32,077 nt of DNA from Burkholderiaceae bacterium (GTDB lineage: Bacteria; Pseudomonadota; Gammaproteobacteria; Burkholderiales; Burkholderiaceae_C): positions 1 through 32,077 of the forward strand of contig JABWBN010000022.1 in the NCBI GenBank assembly GCA_013360485.1, given 5' to 3'. The position numbers were made by a program, and so were the translations under genes. Below the pieces are notes generated by a model, which searched no databases, was not told where the DNA came from, and saw only the letters and a list, made by a program, of their open reading frames with translations. Shown here piece by piece: positions 24,873 to 32,077 of this stretch (position 1 is the first letter of the stretch; each line of letters starts with the position of its first letter).

Positions 24873-25830
24873 CCAGCAATTCTTTCAACAGGGTAAGCCG
24901 GCGAACCAGCAAGCGGCAAACAAACCGCATTCTGGCAGTTGACAGCGGCGACGGCACCGGCAGATGCACCAAGTCCCCCACGCAAGAGGTGAGGTCGTCC
25001 GCAGAGAAGTCAATGCGGCTGCGCAGCAGGTTCAGGTCCAGGTGCTGCGCCCAATCGTGGAGGACGTGGCGAAGCAGCGCGAGATGCCCCTGGACATGGC
25101 CGGGGTCGATCGAGGACTTGATGTGATGCGTACCGCGATCGATGTACTGGTCAAGCCGGGCATCCGTCCATCCGGCGACGCGCTCGGGAAACCGCTCGTG
25201 ACCGAGACTGGTGCCGTTGTCGAACAGGGGCGCCAGTCGGCAAGGTGGCATGTTGGGCGGTTGGCGCCCGGCGGACTCGAAGATCAGGCCCCAGTTGTCC
25301 TGATGACGATCGGAGTTCCCGATCAACGCATCGAACAGCAGTGCTTCGGCCCACCATTGACGCCAGTTCTGCGTGAGCGCGCCGGTATGGACCAGCGCGC
25401 GCATCAACCTTTCAACATCCTGCAGGTTGTGCTGCGTGCCTCGGTCCCTGTCGAAGTCGGGTCGCAGCATCTGCATGAAGTCGCCCCCCAGCGCGAACAG
25501 CTCAGCGCCATCCCGGTAGAACCACTCGATCAGCGCCGCGCTGTGACCCGTGCGCGAGTTGAACGCCGCGAACGCGGGCGGCACCTGCAGCCCCATCAGG
25601 CAGCCCACCCGGTAGGCGATCACCTCGCCCCAGAACTGGTCCGGATAGCTGCGCTTGGAGCGCTTGAACAGGTACCGCTTTCCTCCGACCAGCACAGCCT
25701 CCGGCGGCAGCGCCGGCGCGAACACTGCATCCTTGGCCCGTGCACCTTGCGGGAAGACGCCGAACTCGGCATCGACTTCCCACTCGGCGACGTCGAAGGC
25801 ATGGGTCTGGATCAGCGGTGGCTGCCTCAT
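24847..25830 (-). CDS. HipA-like Ser/Thr kinase without its own N-terminal domain
   Basis: The protein is 327 residues. Kinase elements are Lys56 in GKRYLFKRSK, Glu69 in FWGEVIAYRVG, the catalytic loop NSDRHQDNW (Asp174, Asn179) and the metal-binding Asp204 in APLFDNGTSLG. These are the signatures of HipA/HipT/CtkA kinases, which phosphorylate aminoacyl-tRNA synthetases or other targets. The N-terminal subdomain of HipA is not present; it seems to be in the next gene. No HipB-type DNA-binding gene is adjacent. It is divergent from the NYN gene, 122 bases away. Confidence 0.85.
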   Translation of the reverse strand: MRQPPLIQTHAFDVAEWEVDAEFGVFPQGARAKDAVFAPALPPEAVLVGGKRYLFKRSKRSYPDQFWGEVIAYRVGCLMGLQVPPAFAAFNSRTGHSAALIEWFYRDGAELFALGGDFMQMLRPDFDRDRGTQHNLQDVERLMRALVHTGALTQNWRQWWAEALLFDALIGNSDRHQDNWGLIFESAGRQPPNMPPCRLAPLFDNGTSLGHERFPERVAGWTDARLDQYIDRGTHHIKSSIDPGHVQGHLALLRHVLHDWAQHLDLNLLRSRIDFSADDLTSCVGDLVHLPVPSPLSTARMRFVCRLLVRRLTLLKELLDVPAAPPG

Positions 25831-25847
25831 GGGGGCTGGGTGTGCAT

Positions 25848-25865
25848 GTCGTCACCGTGGACGAC
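25848..25865. promoter_or_regulatory. Possible operator between the HipA-like and NYN genes
   Basis: GTCGTC and GACGAC arms flank a six-base centre in the 122-base divergent gap, 18 bases before the kinase start. It could be an operator for either gene. Arms of six bases in GC-rich DNA are weak evidence. Confidence 0.3.
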
Positions 25866-25952
25866 ACCGCCAATGTAGTGGACACGCGAAGCTGGGCCGC
25901 TTCTACCGGTGATGGACCGGGCAGTTGCAGAATCAAGCTCGGGAGGCAATGC

Positions 25953-26696
25953 ATGAGCGACATCAAGGACAACACCGAAGGCCGCGTCGCCGTTCTCGTC
26001 GACTGCGACAACACCAGCCCGGAGATCCTGGAGTACGCGCTGCGCGTCGTGGCGCAGTTCGGCCGCGTGGTCCTTCGGCGCGGCTACGGCAACCATGGCA
26101 CCCTGGCCAACAAGTGGCAGGACGCACTGGTCCGACTGGCCTTCACACCCTGCCTGCAGTACCAGTACGCTTCGGGAAAGAACACCTCCGACATCGCGCT
26201 CGCGCTGGACGCCCTGGAAGCGATGTTCGACGGACGGGCCGAAACCTTTTGCCTAGTCACCAGCGACTCGGACTTCGCGTACCTGTGTCGAAAGCTTCGC
26301 GAGCGCGGTGCGACCGTGCACATCGTCGGTGAGACCAAGACGCCCGACGCGCTGCGCAACGCCAGCGACCAGTTCTTCGAGTGGCAGGCTCCGGACACCG
26401 CAACCTCCTCCGGGGAGCCCAAGCCCGAGGCCGCCAAGTCCGTCAAGCGCCGACCGCGGAGCCTGATCGCTGCCGTCACCCTGCTGGCGGCCAACACGTC
26501 CGAGGGACGCGTCGGGCTGGGCGCGTTGGGCCAGTACCTGAAACGCACGGACCCGGCCTTTTCGCCGAAGGCCTTCGGGCACTCCGGCCTGCTGGACATG
26601 GTGCAGACCTACACCGACCTCGTTACCGTGAAGGATGGCGGGGGCTACTGGGTCAGTCCGAAACCACGCACCGAAACCGGGACCAACGGCGCCTGA
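25953..26696 (+). CDS. NYN-domain ribonuclease-like protein with C-terminal LOTUS/OST-HTH
   Basis: The protein is 247 residues. The start at 25953 follows GGGAGG by six bases. Residues about 10-145 are a NYN domain (PIN-like fold): AVLVDCDN (Asp17, Asp19), TSDIALALDALEAM (Asp80) and LVTSDSDFAYLCRKLRERG (Asp105, Asp107) give the acidic catalytic set, then TVHIVGETKTPDALRNASDQF. Residues about 170-240 resemble an OST-HTH/LOTUS winged helix, which binds RNA (VGLGALGQYLKRTDPAFSPKAFGHSGLLDMVQ). This NYN-LOTUS architecture (LabA/MARF1-like) suggests RNA cleavage directed by the LOTUS part. Confidence 0.9.
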   Translation: MSDIKDNTEGRVAVLVDCDNTSPEILEYALRVVAQFGRVVLRRGYGNHGTLANKWQDALVRLAFTPCLQYQYASGKNTSDIALALDALEAMFDGRAETFCLVTSDSDFAYLCRKLRERGATVHIVGETKTPDALRNASDQFFEWQAPDTATSSGEPKPEAAKSVKRRPRSLIAAVTLLAANTSEGRVGLGALGQYLKRTDPAFSPKAFGHSGLLDMVQTYTDLVTVKDGGGYWVSPKPRTETGTNGA

Positions 26697-26733
26697 GTTT
26701 GGTTCGCGCCCCGCCTGCCACTCGTGGGCAGCT

Positions 26734-27024
26734 TCAGACATGCACAGCCTCGCGTTCGACATAGGGGCGCAGCTATGGACGAAGCGCCTTGTCGGTGACC
26801 AGGCCCACCCGACGCCCGAGCAGATCTTCGAGAAAGAACTGCACGCCGAAGTAGCGGGACGAGGTGGCTGGCCCATCGAACGAGACCAGCATGTCCACGT
26901 CGCTGTCGGCACGCGCCGGGTCGCGGACGACTGTTCCGAAGAGCGCGAGACGCGTCACCCCATACCTATAGGCAAGCTCAGCCTTGCTCGCAGCCAGTTG
27001 CTGCAGCACATGCCTGCGGTTCAT
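26734..27024 (-). pseudogene. MntA-like nucleotidyltransferase antitoxin interrupted by an amber codon
   Basis: From ATG 27024 (GAGG five bases upstream; a GTG at 27039 is the alternative) the frame encodes a minimal nucleotidyltransferase: LALFGTVVRDPARADSDVDMLVSFDG, where GT replaces the usual GS and the DxD pair is present. It reads 83 residues to a TAG at 26773-26775 after VTDKALRP. In the same frame it continues as LRPYVEREAVHV and then TGA at 26734, which is the normal family C-terminus. So a single nonsense codon removes the last 13 residues. In MntA/HepT systems this enzyme AMPylates the HEPN toxin; no HepT gene is next to it. It may be inactive, or work as the short form. Confidence 0.8.
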
Positions 27025-27063
27025 GCTCGCCTCACTCACTGCACCCCTTGCGGATACGCGCGA

Positions 27064-27435
27064 TCAACCACGCACGCTCTCGGCGATGAGCACCTCCGCC
27101 GGGATACCGAGGCTCCTGTGCAGCCGGCGGATCATCGCCAGCGTCAACGGGCGCTTGCGGCTGAGCACCTCGTACACGCGGTTCGGACGGCCGATGATCG
27201 GCTCGAGGTCCTTCACCGTCAGGCCGCTCTGTTCCATCCGGAATTTGATGGCCTCGACAGGATCGGGCGCGTCGATCGGGAAGTGCCGCGCCTCGTAGGC
27301 CTGCACCAGTGTGGCCAGGATGTCCAGCCGGTCGCCCTTGGGCGTTCCCGGCGCGGGGTCGGACTCCATCAAAGCCGAGATGTCGGCCAGCGCAGCCCGG
27401 TAATCGGCTTCGGTGTGGATGGGGCGAATGTTCAT
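27064..27435 (-). CDS. higA: HigA-type antitoxin (XRE HTH)
   Basis: The protein is 123 residues from ATG 27435, 11 bases after the HigB stop. Residues 66-112 are a helix-turn-helix (RMEQSGLTVKDLEPIIGRPNRVYEVLSRKRPLTLAMIRRLHRSLGIPAEVL), typical of HigA. The N-terminal part (IRPIHTEADYRAALADISALMESDPAPGTPKGDRLDILATLV) is the family's toxin-binding region. It should repress its operon through the inverted repeat at 27761-27777. Confidence 0.92.
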   Translation of the reverse strand: MNIRPIHTEADYRAALADISALMESDPAPGTPKGDRLDILATLVQAYEARHFPIDAPDPVEAIKFRMEQSGLTVKDLEPIIGRPNRVYEVLSRKRPLTLAMIRRLHRSLGIPAEVLIAESVRG

Positions 27436-27446
27436 GGTGATCTCAT

Positions 27447-27749
27447 TCAACTCGGCTCGATGGTGTGGGCGTCGATCGCGTCGTATTGCGGGTGCGCGCC
27501 GATGAACTTCACGTAGACGACCTGCAACCGGTAGGCCACCGCAACGACGAGGCGGTAGTCGTTGCCCTTGATGTTGAAGACCACCCGACGATTCTTCAGG
27601 ATGCTGGCGCTCCGGTACTGGGCCTTGATGTCCGACGGCTGCGTCCACGAGGCCTTCGAGGCTTCCTCGAACCAAGCCTTCAGGGGCTGCTCGGCGTCGG
27701 GGTGCTGCAGCCAGAACGCCCTCAGCGAGGCGACCGCGATGACTCTCCC
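27447..27749 (-). CDS. higB: HigB-like RelE-family toxin with no canonical start codon
   Basis: The open frame runs from just after a TAG at 27759-27761 to the TGA at 27447-27449. It matches HigB throughout: RVIAVASLRAFWLQHPDAEQPLKAWFEEA, DIKAQYRSASILKNRRVVFNIKGNDYRLVVAVAY and YVKFIGAHPQYDAIDAHTIEPS. At the position where family members start (before RVI) the codon is GGG, and the frame contains no ATG, GTG or TTG until about residue 55. Either the start codon has mutated and the toxin is silent, or a rare start such as ATC or CTG is used. The coordinates begin at that GGG. Confidence 0.75.
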   Translation of the reverse strand, partial: GRVIAVASLRAFWLQHPDAEQPLKAWFEEASKASWTQPSDIKAQYRSASILKNRRVVFNIKGNDYRLVVAVAYRLQVVYVKFIGAHPQYDAIDAHTIEPS

Positions 27750-27760
27750 CGAGTCAGTCT

Positions 27761-27777
27761 AGTCCCAAAATGGGACT
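27761..27777. promoter_or_regulatory. HigA operator palindrome
   Basis: AGTCCCA-AAA-TGGGACT is a perfect inverted repeat with seven-base arms, 12 bases upstream of the expected higB start. Its place fits an autoregulated higBA promoter. AT-rich centre and G/C arms are typical of XRE antitoxin sites. Confidence 0.75.
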
Positions 27778-28151
27778 GCCCTCAAGCCGCCGGGGCATGG
27801 CCGCCGTCCACCGCCTTGCGGGGGCCCTCGCCCGTCATGCGGCTGCCGGAGGTGGCTCCGGGCTTGGGAGGAAGCGAGGAAGGAGAGAACAATTCGATTT
27901 GCCTTGGAGAAAGTCAATTTTCCATTGACCAGCGCAGCTGCCCGCGCCCGGACCGCCGCAGCTGCGCTCCTGCCCGATCAGTCGCGACCTTGATGGTGAT
28001 GTCGCAACTTGACGATCCGGCGGCCGGACCGCCCATCGCGGCGCCGTGGTGGCATTGACGGACGCGTTGCGCGTGCGTTCGGGATTCGTCCTGCGCGGCG
28101 GCCTGGGCCGCCGACGGTGCCAACGGGGCGCAGGCCAGGGCCTGCAGGAGT
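27778..28151. other. Low-gene region between higBA and the cus operon
   Basis: No gene is well supported here apart from the small frame at 27914-28165. An AT-richer stretch near 27890-27930 includes GTCAAT and ATTGAC arms around TTTCC (27913-27929), which look like the edge of a lost insertion element, but no transposase remains can be read. The region may be a scar. Confidence 0.35.
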
Positions 28152-28165
28152 TCACGGCGCTTCAT
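27914..28165 (-). CDS. Small putative exported protein downstream of cusA
   Basis: The frame encodes 83 residues from an ATG that overlaps the cusA end by 14 bases. It begins with [25 protein letters not shown], a twin-arginine-like or Sec signal, and has a short Cys/His/Met segment (QCHHGAAM) that could bind copper. The last about 35 residues are Arg/Gly/Ser-rich and look unlike a folded domain. It may be the truncated start of a copper-related gene whose rest was lost, or a small real protein. Placement supports co-transcription with cusA. Confidence 0.4.
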   Translation of the reverse strand: MKRRELLQALACAPLAPSAAQAAAQDESRTHAQRVRQCHHGAAMGGPAAGSSSCDITIKVATDRAGAQLRRSGRGQLRWSMEN

Positions 28166-31100
28166 GGGCGATTTCTCCGGTGAGATCAGGCTGCCTGCGC
28201 GGCCGGGGCCGACGCATCAGCCGGTACCCGGCCGGGATGACCAGCATCGACAGCAGCGGCGCGCTGAGCATGCCGCCCACCATCGGCGCTGCGATGCGCT
28301 GCATCACCTCGCTGCCGGTGCCCGCACCCCAGAACAGCGGCAGCAGCCCGGCCACGATGGTCGCCACGGTCATCGCCTTGGGGCGCACCCGCAGCACCGC
28401 GCCTTCGCGGATGGCGGCCATCAGGTCGGCATCGCCGTCATGGCCCTGCTCGACGCGCCGCTGCCAGGCCTGCTTCAGGTACAGCAGCATGATCACGCCG
28501 AACTCGGCCGCCACGCCCGCCAGCGCAATAAAGCCCACCGCGCTGGCCACCGACAGGTTGTGTCCCAGCGCCCACAGCAGCCACACGCCGCCCACCAGCG
28601 CAAAGGGCAGGGTCAGCATCAGCAGCAGCGCCTCGTCGAGCCGCCGGAAGGTCAGATACAGCAGCACGAAGATGATCAGCAAAGTGAACGGCACCACCAG
28701 CTGCAACTGGGCCGTGGCACGCTCCAAGAACTCGAACTGCCCCGACCAGCTGACCGAATAGCCCGCCGGCAGCTTCACCTGATCGGCCACCGCACGCTGC
28801 ATGTCCAGCACCGCGCCGCGCAGGTCGCGCCCGCGGATGTCCACGTAGACGAAGCCGGCCAGGCGGGCGTTCTCGCTGCGCAGCATCGGCGGCCCATCAC
28901 TGATGCGCAGTTCGGCCACGTCGCCCAGCACCAGGCGCTGGCCGCGGTCGGTGACGATGGGCAGTGCGCGCAGGCTGGCCAGCGAGTCGCGGATTTCGCG
29001 TGGATACCGCAGGTTGATCGGGAAACGCTGCAGCCCCTCGACCGTCTCGCCGATGTTCATGCCGCCCACGGCGCCGGCCACCACCTCCTGCACGTCGGCG
29101 ATGTTCAGGCCGTAGCGGGCCGCGGCGTCGCGGCGGATGTCGACGTCGATGTAGCGCCCGCCGGTCAGCCGCTCGGCCAGCGCGCTGGCGACACCCGGCA
29201 CGGCCTTCACCGCGCGTTCGATCTCGCCGGTCAGGCGGTCGATGGTGGCCAGCTCGGGGCCAGCCACCTTCACGCCCACGGGGCTCTTGATGCCGGTGGC
29301 CAGCATGTCGATGCGGTTGCGGATCGGCGGCACCCAGATGTTCGACAGGCCGGGCACACGCACGATCCGGTCGAGTTCCTCCACCAGCCGGTCCGGGGTC
29401 ATGCCCGGCCGCCACTGTTCGCGCGGCTTGAACTGGATGGTGGTCTCGAACATCTCCAGCGGCGCCGGGTCGGTGGCGGTCTCGGCGCGGCCGGCCTTGC
29501 CGTAGACGCTCTGCACCTCGGGCAGGGTCTTGATCAGGCGGTCGGTCTGCTGCAGCAGCTCGGCCGCCTTGCCCGCCGACAGCCCCGGCAGCGCGGTGGG
29601 CATGTACAGCAGGTCGCCCTCGTCCAGCGGCGGCATGAACTCGCGGCCCAGCTGCTGCAGCGGCCACAGGCTGCTCACCAGCAGCAGCAGTGCGACGAGC
29701 AACGTCAGCCAGGGCGCCTTCAGCACGCCGTTGAGCACCGGGCGGTACAGCGCGATCAGCACGCGGTTCAGCGGGTTGGCCGTCTCGCTGGGGATGCGAC
29801 CGCGGATCAGGTAGCCCATCAGCACCGGCACCAGCGTGACCGCCAGGCCGGCGGCAGCCGCCATAGCATAGGTCTTGGTGTAGGCCAGCGGTGCAAACAG
29901 GCGCCCCTCCTGCGCCTGCAGCGCAAACACCGGCACGAAGCTCAGCGTGATGATCAGCAGCGAGAAGAACAGCGCCGGCCCGACCTCGACCGCCGCGTCG
30001 CCCACCACGCGCCAGCGCGCTTCGCCTTGCAGTGTCTGGCCCGGGTGCTCGTGCTCCCACTGTTCCAGGTGCTTGTGCGCGTTCTCGATCATCACGATGG
30101 CTGCGTCCACCATCGCGCCGATGGCGATGGCGATGCCGCCCAGCGACATGACGTTGGCATTGATGCCCTGCTGCTGCATCACGATGAAAGCCGCCAGCAC
30201 GCCCAGCGGCAGCGAGACGATGGCCACCAGCGCGCTGCGCAGGTGGAACAGGAACGCGAAGCAGATCAGCGCGACGACGGCAAACTCCTCCAGCAGCTTG
30301 GCCGAGAGGTTCTGCACTGCGCGTTCGATGAGGCCCGAACGGTCGTACACCGGCACGATCTCGACACCTGTCGGCAGGCCGCGCTGCAGCTCGGACAGCT
30401 TGGCCTTGACGGCGGCGATGGTCTGCAGCGCGTTCTTGCCCGAGCGCATCACGATGACGCCCCCCACCGACTCGCCTTCTCCGTCGAGCTCGCCGATGCC
30501 ACGCCGCATCTCGGGGCCCAGCTGGATGCGCGCCACATCGCCCAGCCGCACCGACACGCCGGCGTCGGTGGTGCGCAGCGGAATCGCGCGGAAGTCGTCC
30601 AGCGTCTTCAGGTAGCCGTTGGCGCGCACCGCGTACTCGGCCTCGCCGATCTCCACCACCGAGCCGCCGGCCTCCTGGTTGGCGCGGCCCACTGCGGACG
30701 CGACCATGCTCTGCGAGACGCCATAGGCGGCCAGCCGGTCAGGATCGAGCACGATCTGGTACTGCCGCACCATGCCGCCCACGCTCGCCACCTCGGCCAC
30801 GTCGGGCACGGTCTTCAGCTCGAAGCGCAGGAACCAGTCCTGCAGCGCCCGCAGCTGCGCCAGGTCGTTGCGGCAGTCCTGTTCGCCCGCCGCCGCTTCG
30901 CGGCCGCCCCCCGAGGGGGCCTGCGGCTGCCTTGGGGCGGCCCGGCGGCAGCCGCCGCGGTCCACCAGCGCGTACTGGTAGATCCAGCCCACACCGGTGG
31001 CATCGGGCCCGATCGACGACTTCGCCCCCGCAGGCAGGCGCGACTGCACCTGGTTGAGGTACTCCAGCACGCGCGAACGTGCCCAGTACAGGTCCACCCC

Positions 31101-31397
31101 GTCGTCGAAGATCACGTAGACGAAGCTGTCGCCGAACATCGAGAAGCCGCGCACGGCCTTCGTGCCCGGCACCGACAGCATGGTGGTGGTCAGCGGGTAG
31201 GTGACCTGGTTCTCGACGATCTGCGGCGCCTGTCCCGGCCAGCTGGTGCGGATGATGACCTGCGTGTCCGACAAGTCGGGCAGCGCGTCCAGCGGCGTGC
31301 GCGACAGCGCCACCATGCCCCAGGCGGTGAGCAGGGCGCTGGCCAGCAGCACCAGGAAGCGGTTGGCCAGGCTCCAACGGATGAGTGCGGCGATCAC
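28152..31397 (-). CDS. cusA: Cu(I)/Ag(I) RND efflux pump CusA with in-frame repeat insertion
   Basis: The protein is 1081 residues, about 30 more than usual. A GTG start overlaps the cusB stop (GTGA, 31394-31397). Twelve membrane helices of the heavy-metal RND family are visible, starting [19 protein letters not shown], with the [18 protein letters not shown] signature. The copper-binding Met triad of CusA is present at the aligned sites: [21 protein letters not shown] and [11 protein letters not shown]. The proton-relay Asp in [13 protein letters not shown] is also present, so copper or silver is favoured over zinc or cobalt. Near residue 147 about 29 residues replace the usual three to four (VDR to NDLAQ), encoded by a GC-rich palindromic repeat. 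Confidence 0.95.
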   Translation of the reverse strand: MIAALIRWSLANRFLVLLASALLTAWGMVALSRTPLDALPDLSDTQVIIRTSWPGQAPQIVENQVTYPLTTTMLSVPGTKAVRGFSMFGDSFVYVIFDDGVDLYWARSRVLEYLNQVQSRLPAGAKSSIGPDATGVGWIYQYALVDRGGCRRAAPRQPQAPSGGGREAAAGEQDCRNDLAQLRALQDWFLRFELKTVPDVAEVASVGGMVRQYQIVLDPDRLAAYGVSQSMVASAVGRANQEAGGSVVEIGEAEYAVRANGYLKTLDDFRAIPLRTTDAGVSVRLGDVARIQLGPEMRRGIGELDGEGESVGGVIVMRSGKNALQTIAAVKAKLSELQRGLPTGVEIVPVYDRSGLIERAVQNLSAKLLEEFAVVALICFAFLFHLRSALVAIVSLPLGVLAAFIVMQQQGINANVMSLGGIAIAIGAMVDAAIVMIENAHKHLEQWEHEHPGQTLQGEARWRVVGDAAVEVGPALFFSLLIITLSFVPVFALQAQEGRLFAPLAYTKTYAMAAAAGLAVTLVPVLMGYLIRGRIPSETANPLNRVLIALYRPVLNGVLKAPWLTLLVALLLLVSSLWPLQQLGREFMPPLDEGDLLYMPTALPGLSAGKAAELLQQTDRLIKTLPEVQSVYGKAGRAETATDPAPLEMFETTIQFKPREQWRPGMTPDRLVEELDRIVRVPGLSNIWVPPIRNRIDMLATGIKSPVGVKVAGPELATIDRLTGEIERAVKAVPGVASALAERLTGGRYIDVDIRRDAAARYGLNIADVQEVVAGAVGGMNIGETVEGLQRFPINLRYPREIRDSLASLRALPIVTDRGQRLVLGDVAELRISDGPPMLRSENARLAGFVYVDIRGRDLRGAVLDMQRAVADQVKLPAGYSVSWSGQFEFLERATAQLQLVVPFTLLIIFVLLYLTFRRLDEALLLMLTLPFALVGGVWLLWALGHNLSVASAVGFIALAGVAAEFGVIMLLYLKQAWQRRVEQGHDGDADLMAAIREGAVLRVRPKAMTVATIVAGLLPLFWGAGTGSEVMQRIAAPMVGGMLSAPLLSMLVIPAGYRLMRRPRPRRQPDLTGEIAHEAP
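30870..30956. repeat. GC-rich palindromic repeat inserted in frame in cusA
   Basis: This 87-base segment has a 9-base inverted repeat GGCCGCCCC (30902-30910) / GGGGCGGCC (30934-30942), a CCCCC-GA-GGGGG core, and GGCGGC-A-GCCGCC (30945-30957) at its edge. It codes for a Gly/Ala/Pro/Arg/Gln-rich stretch that has no counterpart in other CusA proteins. It resembles dispersed intergenic palindromes of Burkholderiales seen elsewhere. Confidence 0.75.
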
Positions 31398-32077
31398 TTG
31401 GCTGCTCCCGGTGCCACGCGCTGAACGCTCGTGATCTGCGGCACGTCGCCGTCCTGCATGCGGAACTCGATCTCGACCTGTTCACCCGCAGCCAGGCCGC
31501 GCGGGCGCCGCTCAGCAGGCGGCAGGCGGAAGTCCATCACCATCTGGGGCCACTTCAGCGACGGGATCGGCGGGTGGTCCAGCGTGACGGTGTCGCCCTC
31601 GATGGCTTCGATGCGCGCCGGCGTGCGGTGCAAGGCGGCCTCGGGCGCGGGGGGCGGAGCCGAGGCCTCGGATGCGCCAGGGGATCGGTTCAACCGCGCC
31701 TCAACGCCCCGGAGCGTTGCCTCGGAGTCGATCAGGAATTGCCCCGCCAGCACCACGCGCTGGCCGGGTTCCAGGCCGGCCAGGATCTCGGTCTGTCCCT
31801 GCGCCTCCAGCCCCGTCTTCACCTCCACCGGCCGGAAGCGGCCTTCGGCTTCAGCCAGCATCACCACGCTGCGGCGGCCGGTGTGGATGACGGCGTCCAT
31901 CGGCACCAGCAACGACTTCGCGCGCGGGGGCTCTGCAAAGCGAAGCTGCACGAACATGCCCGGTACCAGCCGCGCCGACGGGTTGGCCAGCTCCAGACGC
32001 GCCTTCAGCGTGCGCGTGGCCGCGTCCACCTCCGGCAGCAGCGCCTGCACACGGGCCGTGAAGCGCTGGCCCGGCGC
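31394..32077 (-). CDS. cusB: CusB-type membrane fusion protein with C-terminal CusF-like domain (5' partial)
   Basis: The frame is open to the right window edge, so the N-terminus is missing; an in-frame GTG at 32050 is internal. The visible part includes the beta-barrel region ([31 protein letters not shown]) and membrane-proximal segments ([43 protein letters not shown]) of efflux adaptors. A Pro/Ala-rich linker then leads to about 70 residues resembling Cus[19 protein letters not shown] keeps the His, Trp and two Met that bind Cu(I) in CusF. So adaptor and metallochaperone are fused. The protein links CusA to an outer-membrane channel. Confidence 0.9.
   Translation of the reverse strand, partial: APGQRFTARVQALLPEVDAATRTLKARLELANPSARLVPGMFVQLRFAEPPRAKSLLVPMDAVIHTGRRSVVMLAEAEGRFRPVEVKTGLEAQGQTEILAGLEPGQRVVLAGQFLIDSEATLRGVEARLNRSPGASEASAPPPAPEAALHRTPARIEAIEGDTVTLDHPPIPSLKWPQMVMDFRLPPAERRPRGLAAGEQVEIEFRMQDGDVPQITSVQRVAPGAAK

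Noticed and set aside
26697-26733. HepT partner for the MntA-like gene
   Set aside because: The NYN gene ends just downstream, and higA lies upstream; no HEPN frame fits in either gap.
28152-31397. CzcA (Zn/Co/Cd) rather than CusA
   Set aside because: The methionine triad positions and the CusF-like adaptor domain favour Cu(I)/Ag(I).
28164-31424. Plus-strand frame of about 1086 codons opposite cusA
   Set aside because: Its product is a Gln/His/Arg-rich shadow, while the minus frame gives a clear RND pump.

Overview
The window looks like chromosomal DNA of a high-GC betaproteobacterium of the order Burkholderiales, in the Comamonadaceae/Sphaerotilaceae area. This rests on GC-rich coding DNA, strong G/C bias at third codon positions, the character of the LysR, Fur/Zur, SDR and CusA proteins, and a GC-rich palindromic repeat inside cusA of a kind I associate with this order. 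No database was searched. No rRNA, tRNA, CRISPR array or intact insertion sequence was seen.

Layout from left to right. (1) 1-2895 (-) is the N-terminal 965 residues of a secreted lipoprotein with beta-propeller/phytase-like parts, calcium-binding thrombospondin-3-type repeats and a 19-unit TNTP-like linker; its 3' end lies outside the window. An exported ankyrin-repeat protein (-) and a small membrane-anchored protein (+) follow. (2) 5244-5936 is a type II toxin-antitoxin pair (RHH antitoxin plus PIN toxin, -) with a readable promoter and operator, followed by a small exported protein that seems frameshifted near its end. (3) 6481-8891 is a LysR regulator divergent from an SDR-like protein and an NQO-type flavoprotein. 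(4) 8869-15620 is an import and salvage operon (-): ATPase, two permeases, binding protein, metallophosphoesterase and HAD phosphatase, tightly packed with overlaps. It is divergent from a second LysR gene, and a perfect T-N11-A palindrome lies between them. The two hydrolases suggest uptake of a phosphoester such as a glycerophosphodiester or glycerol-3-phosphate.

(5) 15682-22990 holds two chemoreceptors flanking a zinc-uptake operon: zur, a 29-codon hydrophobic peptide, znuC, znuB, znuA and zrgA. A Zur-like inverted repeat lies upstream, and the peptide, znuC and znuB are joined by GTGA overlaps. (6) 23062-23964 encodes a HELAH zincin-like protein resembling those found with secretion systems. 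(7) 24165-27777 is a toxin-antitoxin/defence-like island: a HipA-like kinase paired with a HIRAN protein whose N-terminus looks like the detached HipA N-terminal subdomain, a divergent NYN-LOTUS protein, a MntA-like nucleotidyltransferase cut by an in-frame amber codon, and a higBA pair whose toxin frame has no canonical start codon. (8) 27778-32077 (-) is a Cu(I)/Ag(I) efflux operon: cusB (partial, with a C-terminal CusF-like domain), cusA (carrying an in-frame repeat insertion of about 25 extra residues) and a small downstream reading frame of uncertain status.

The most noteworthy items are the split HipA/HIRAN pair, the coupled mini-peptide in the zinc operon, the palindromic repeat exapted into CusA, and signs of decay in the toxin-antitoxin island (amber codon in mntA, no start codon in higB).
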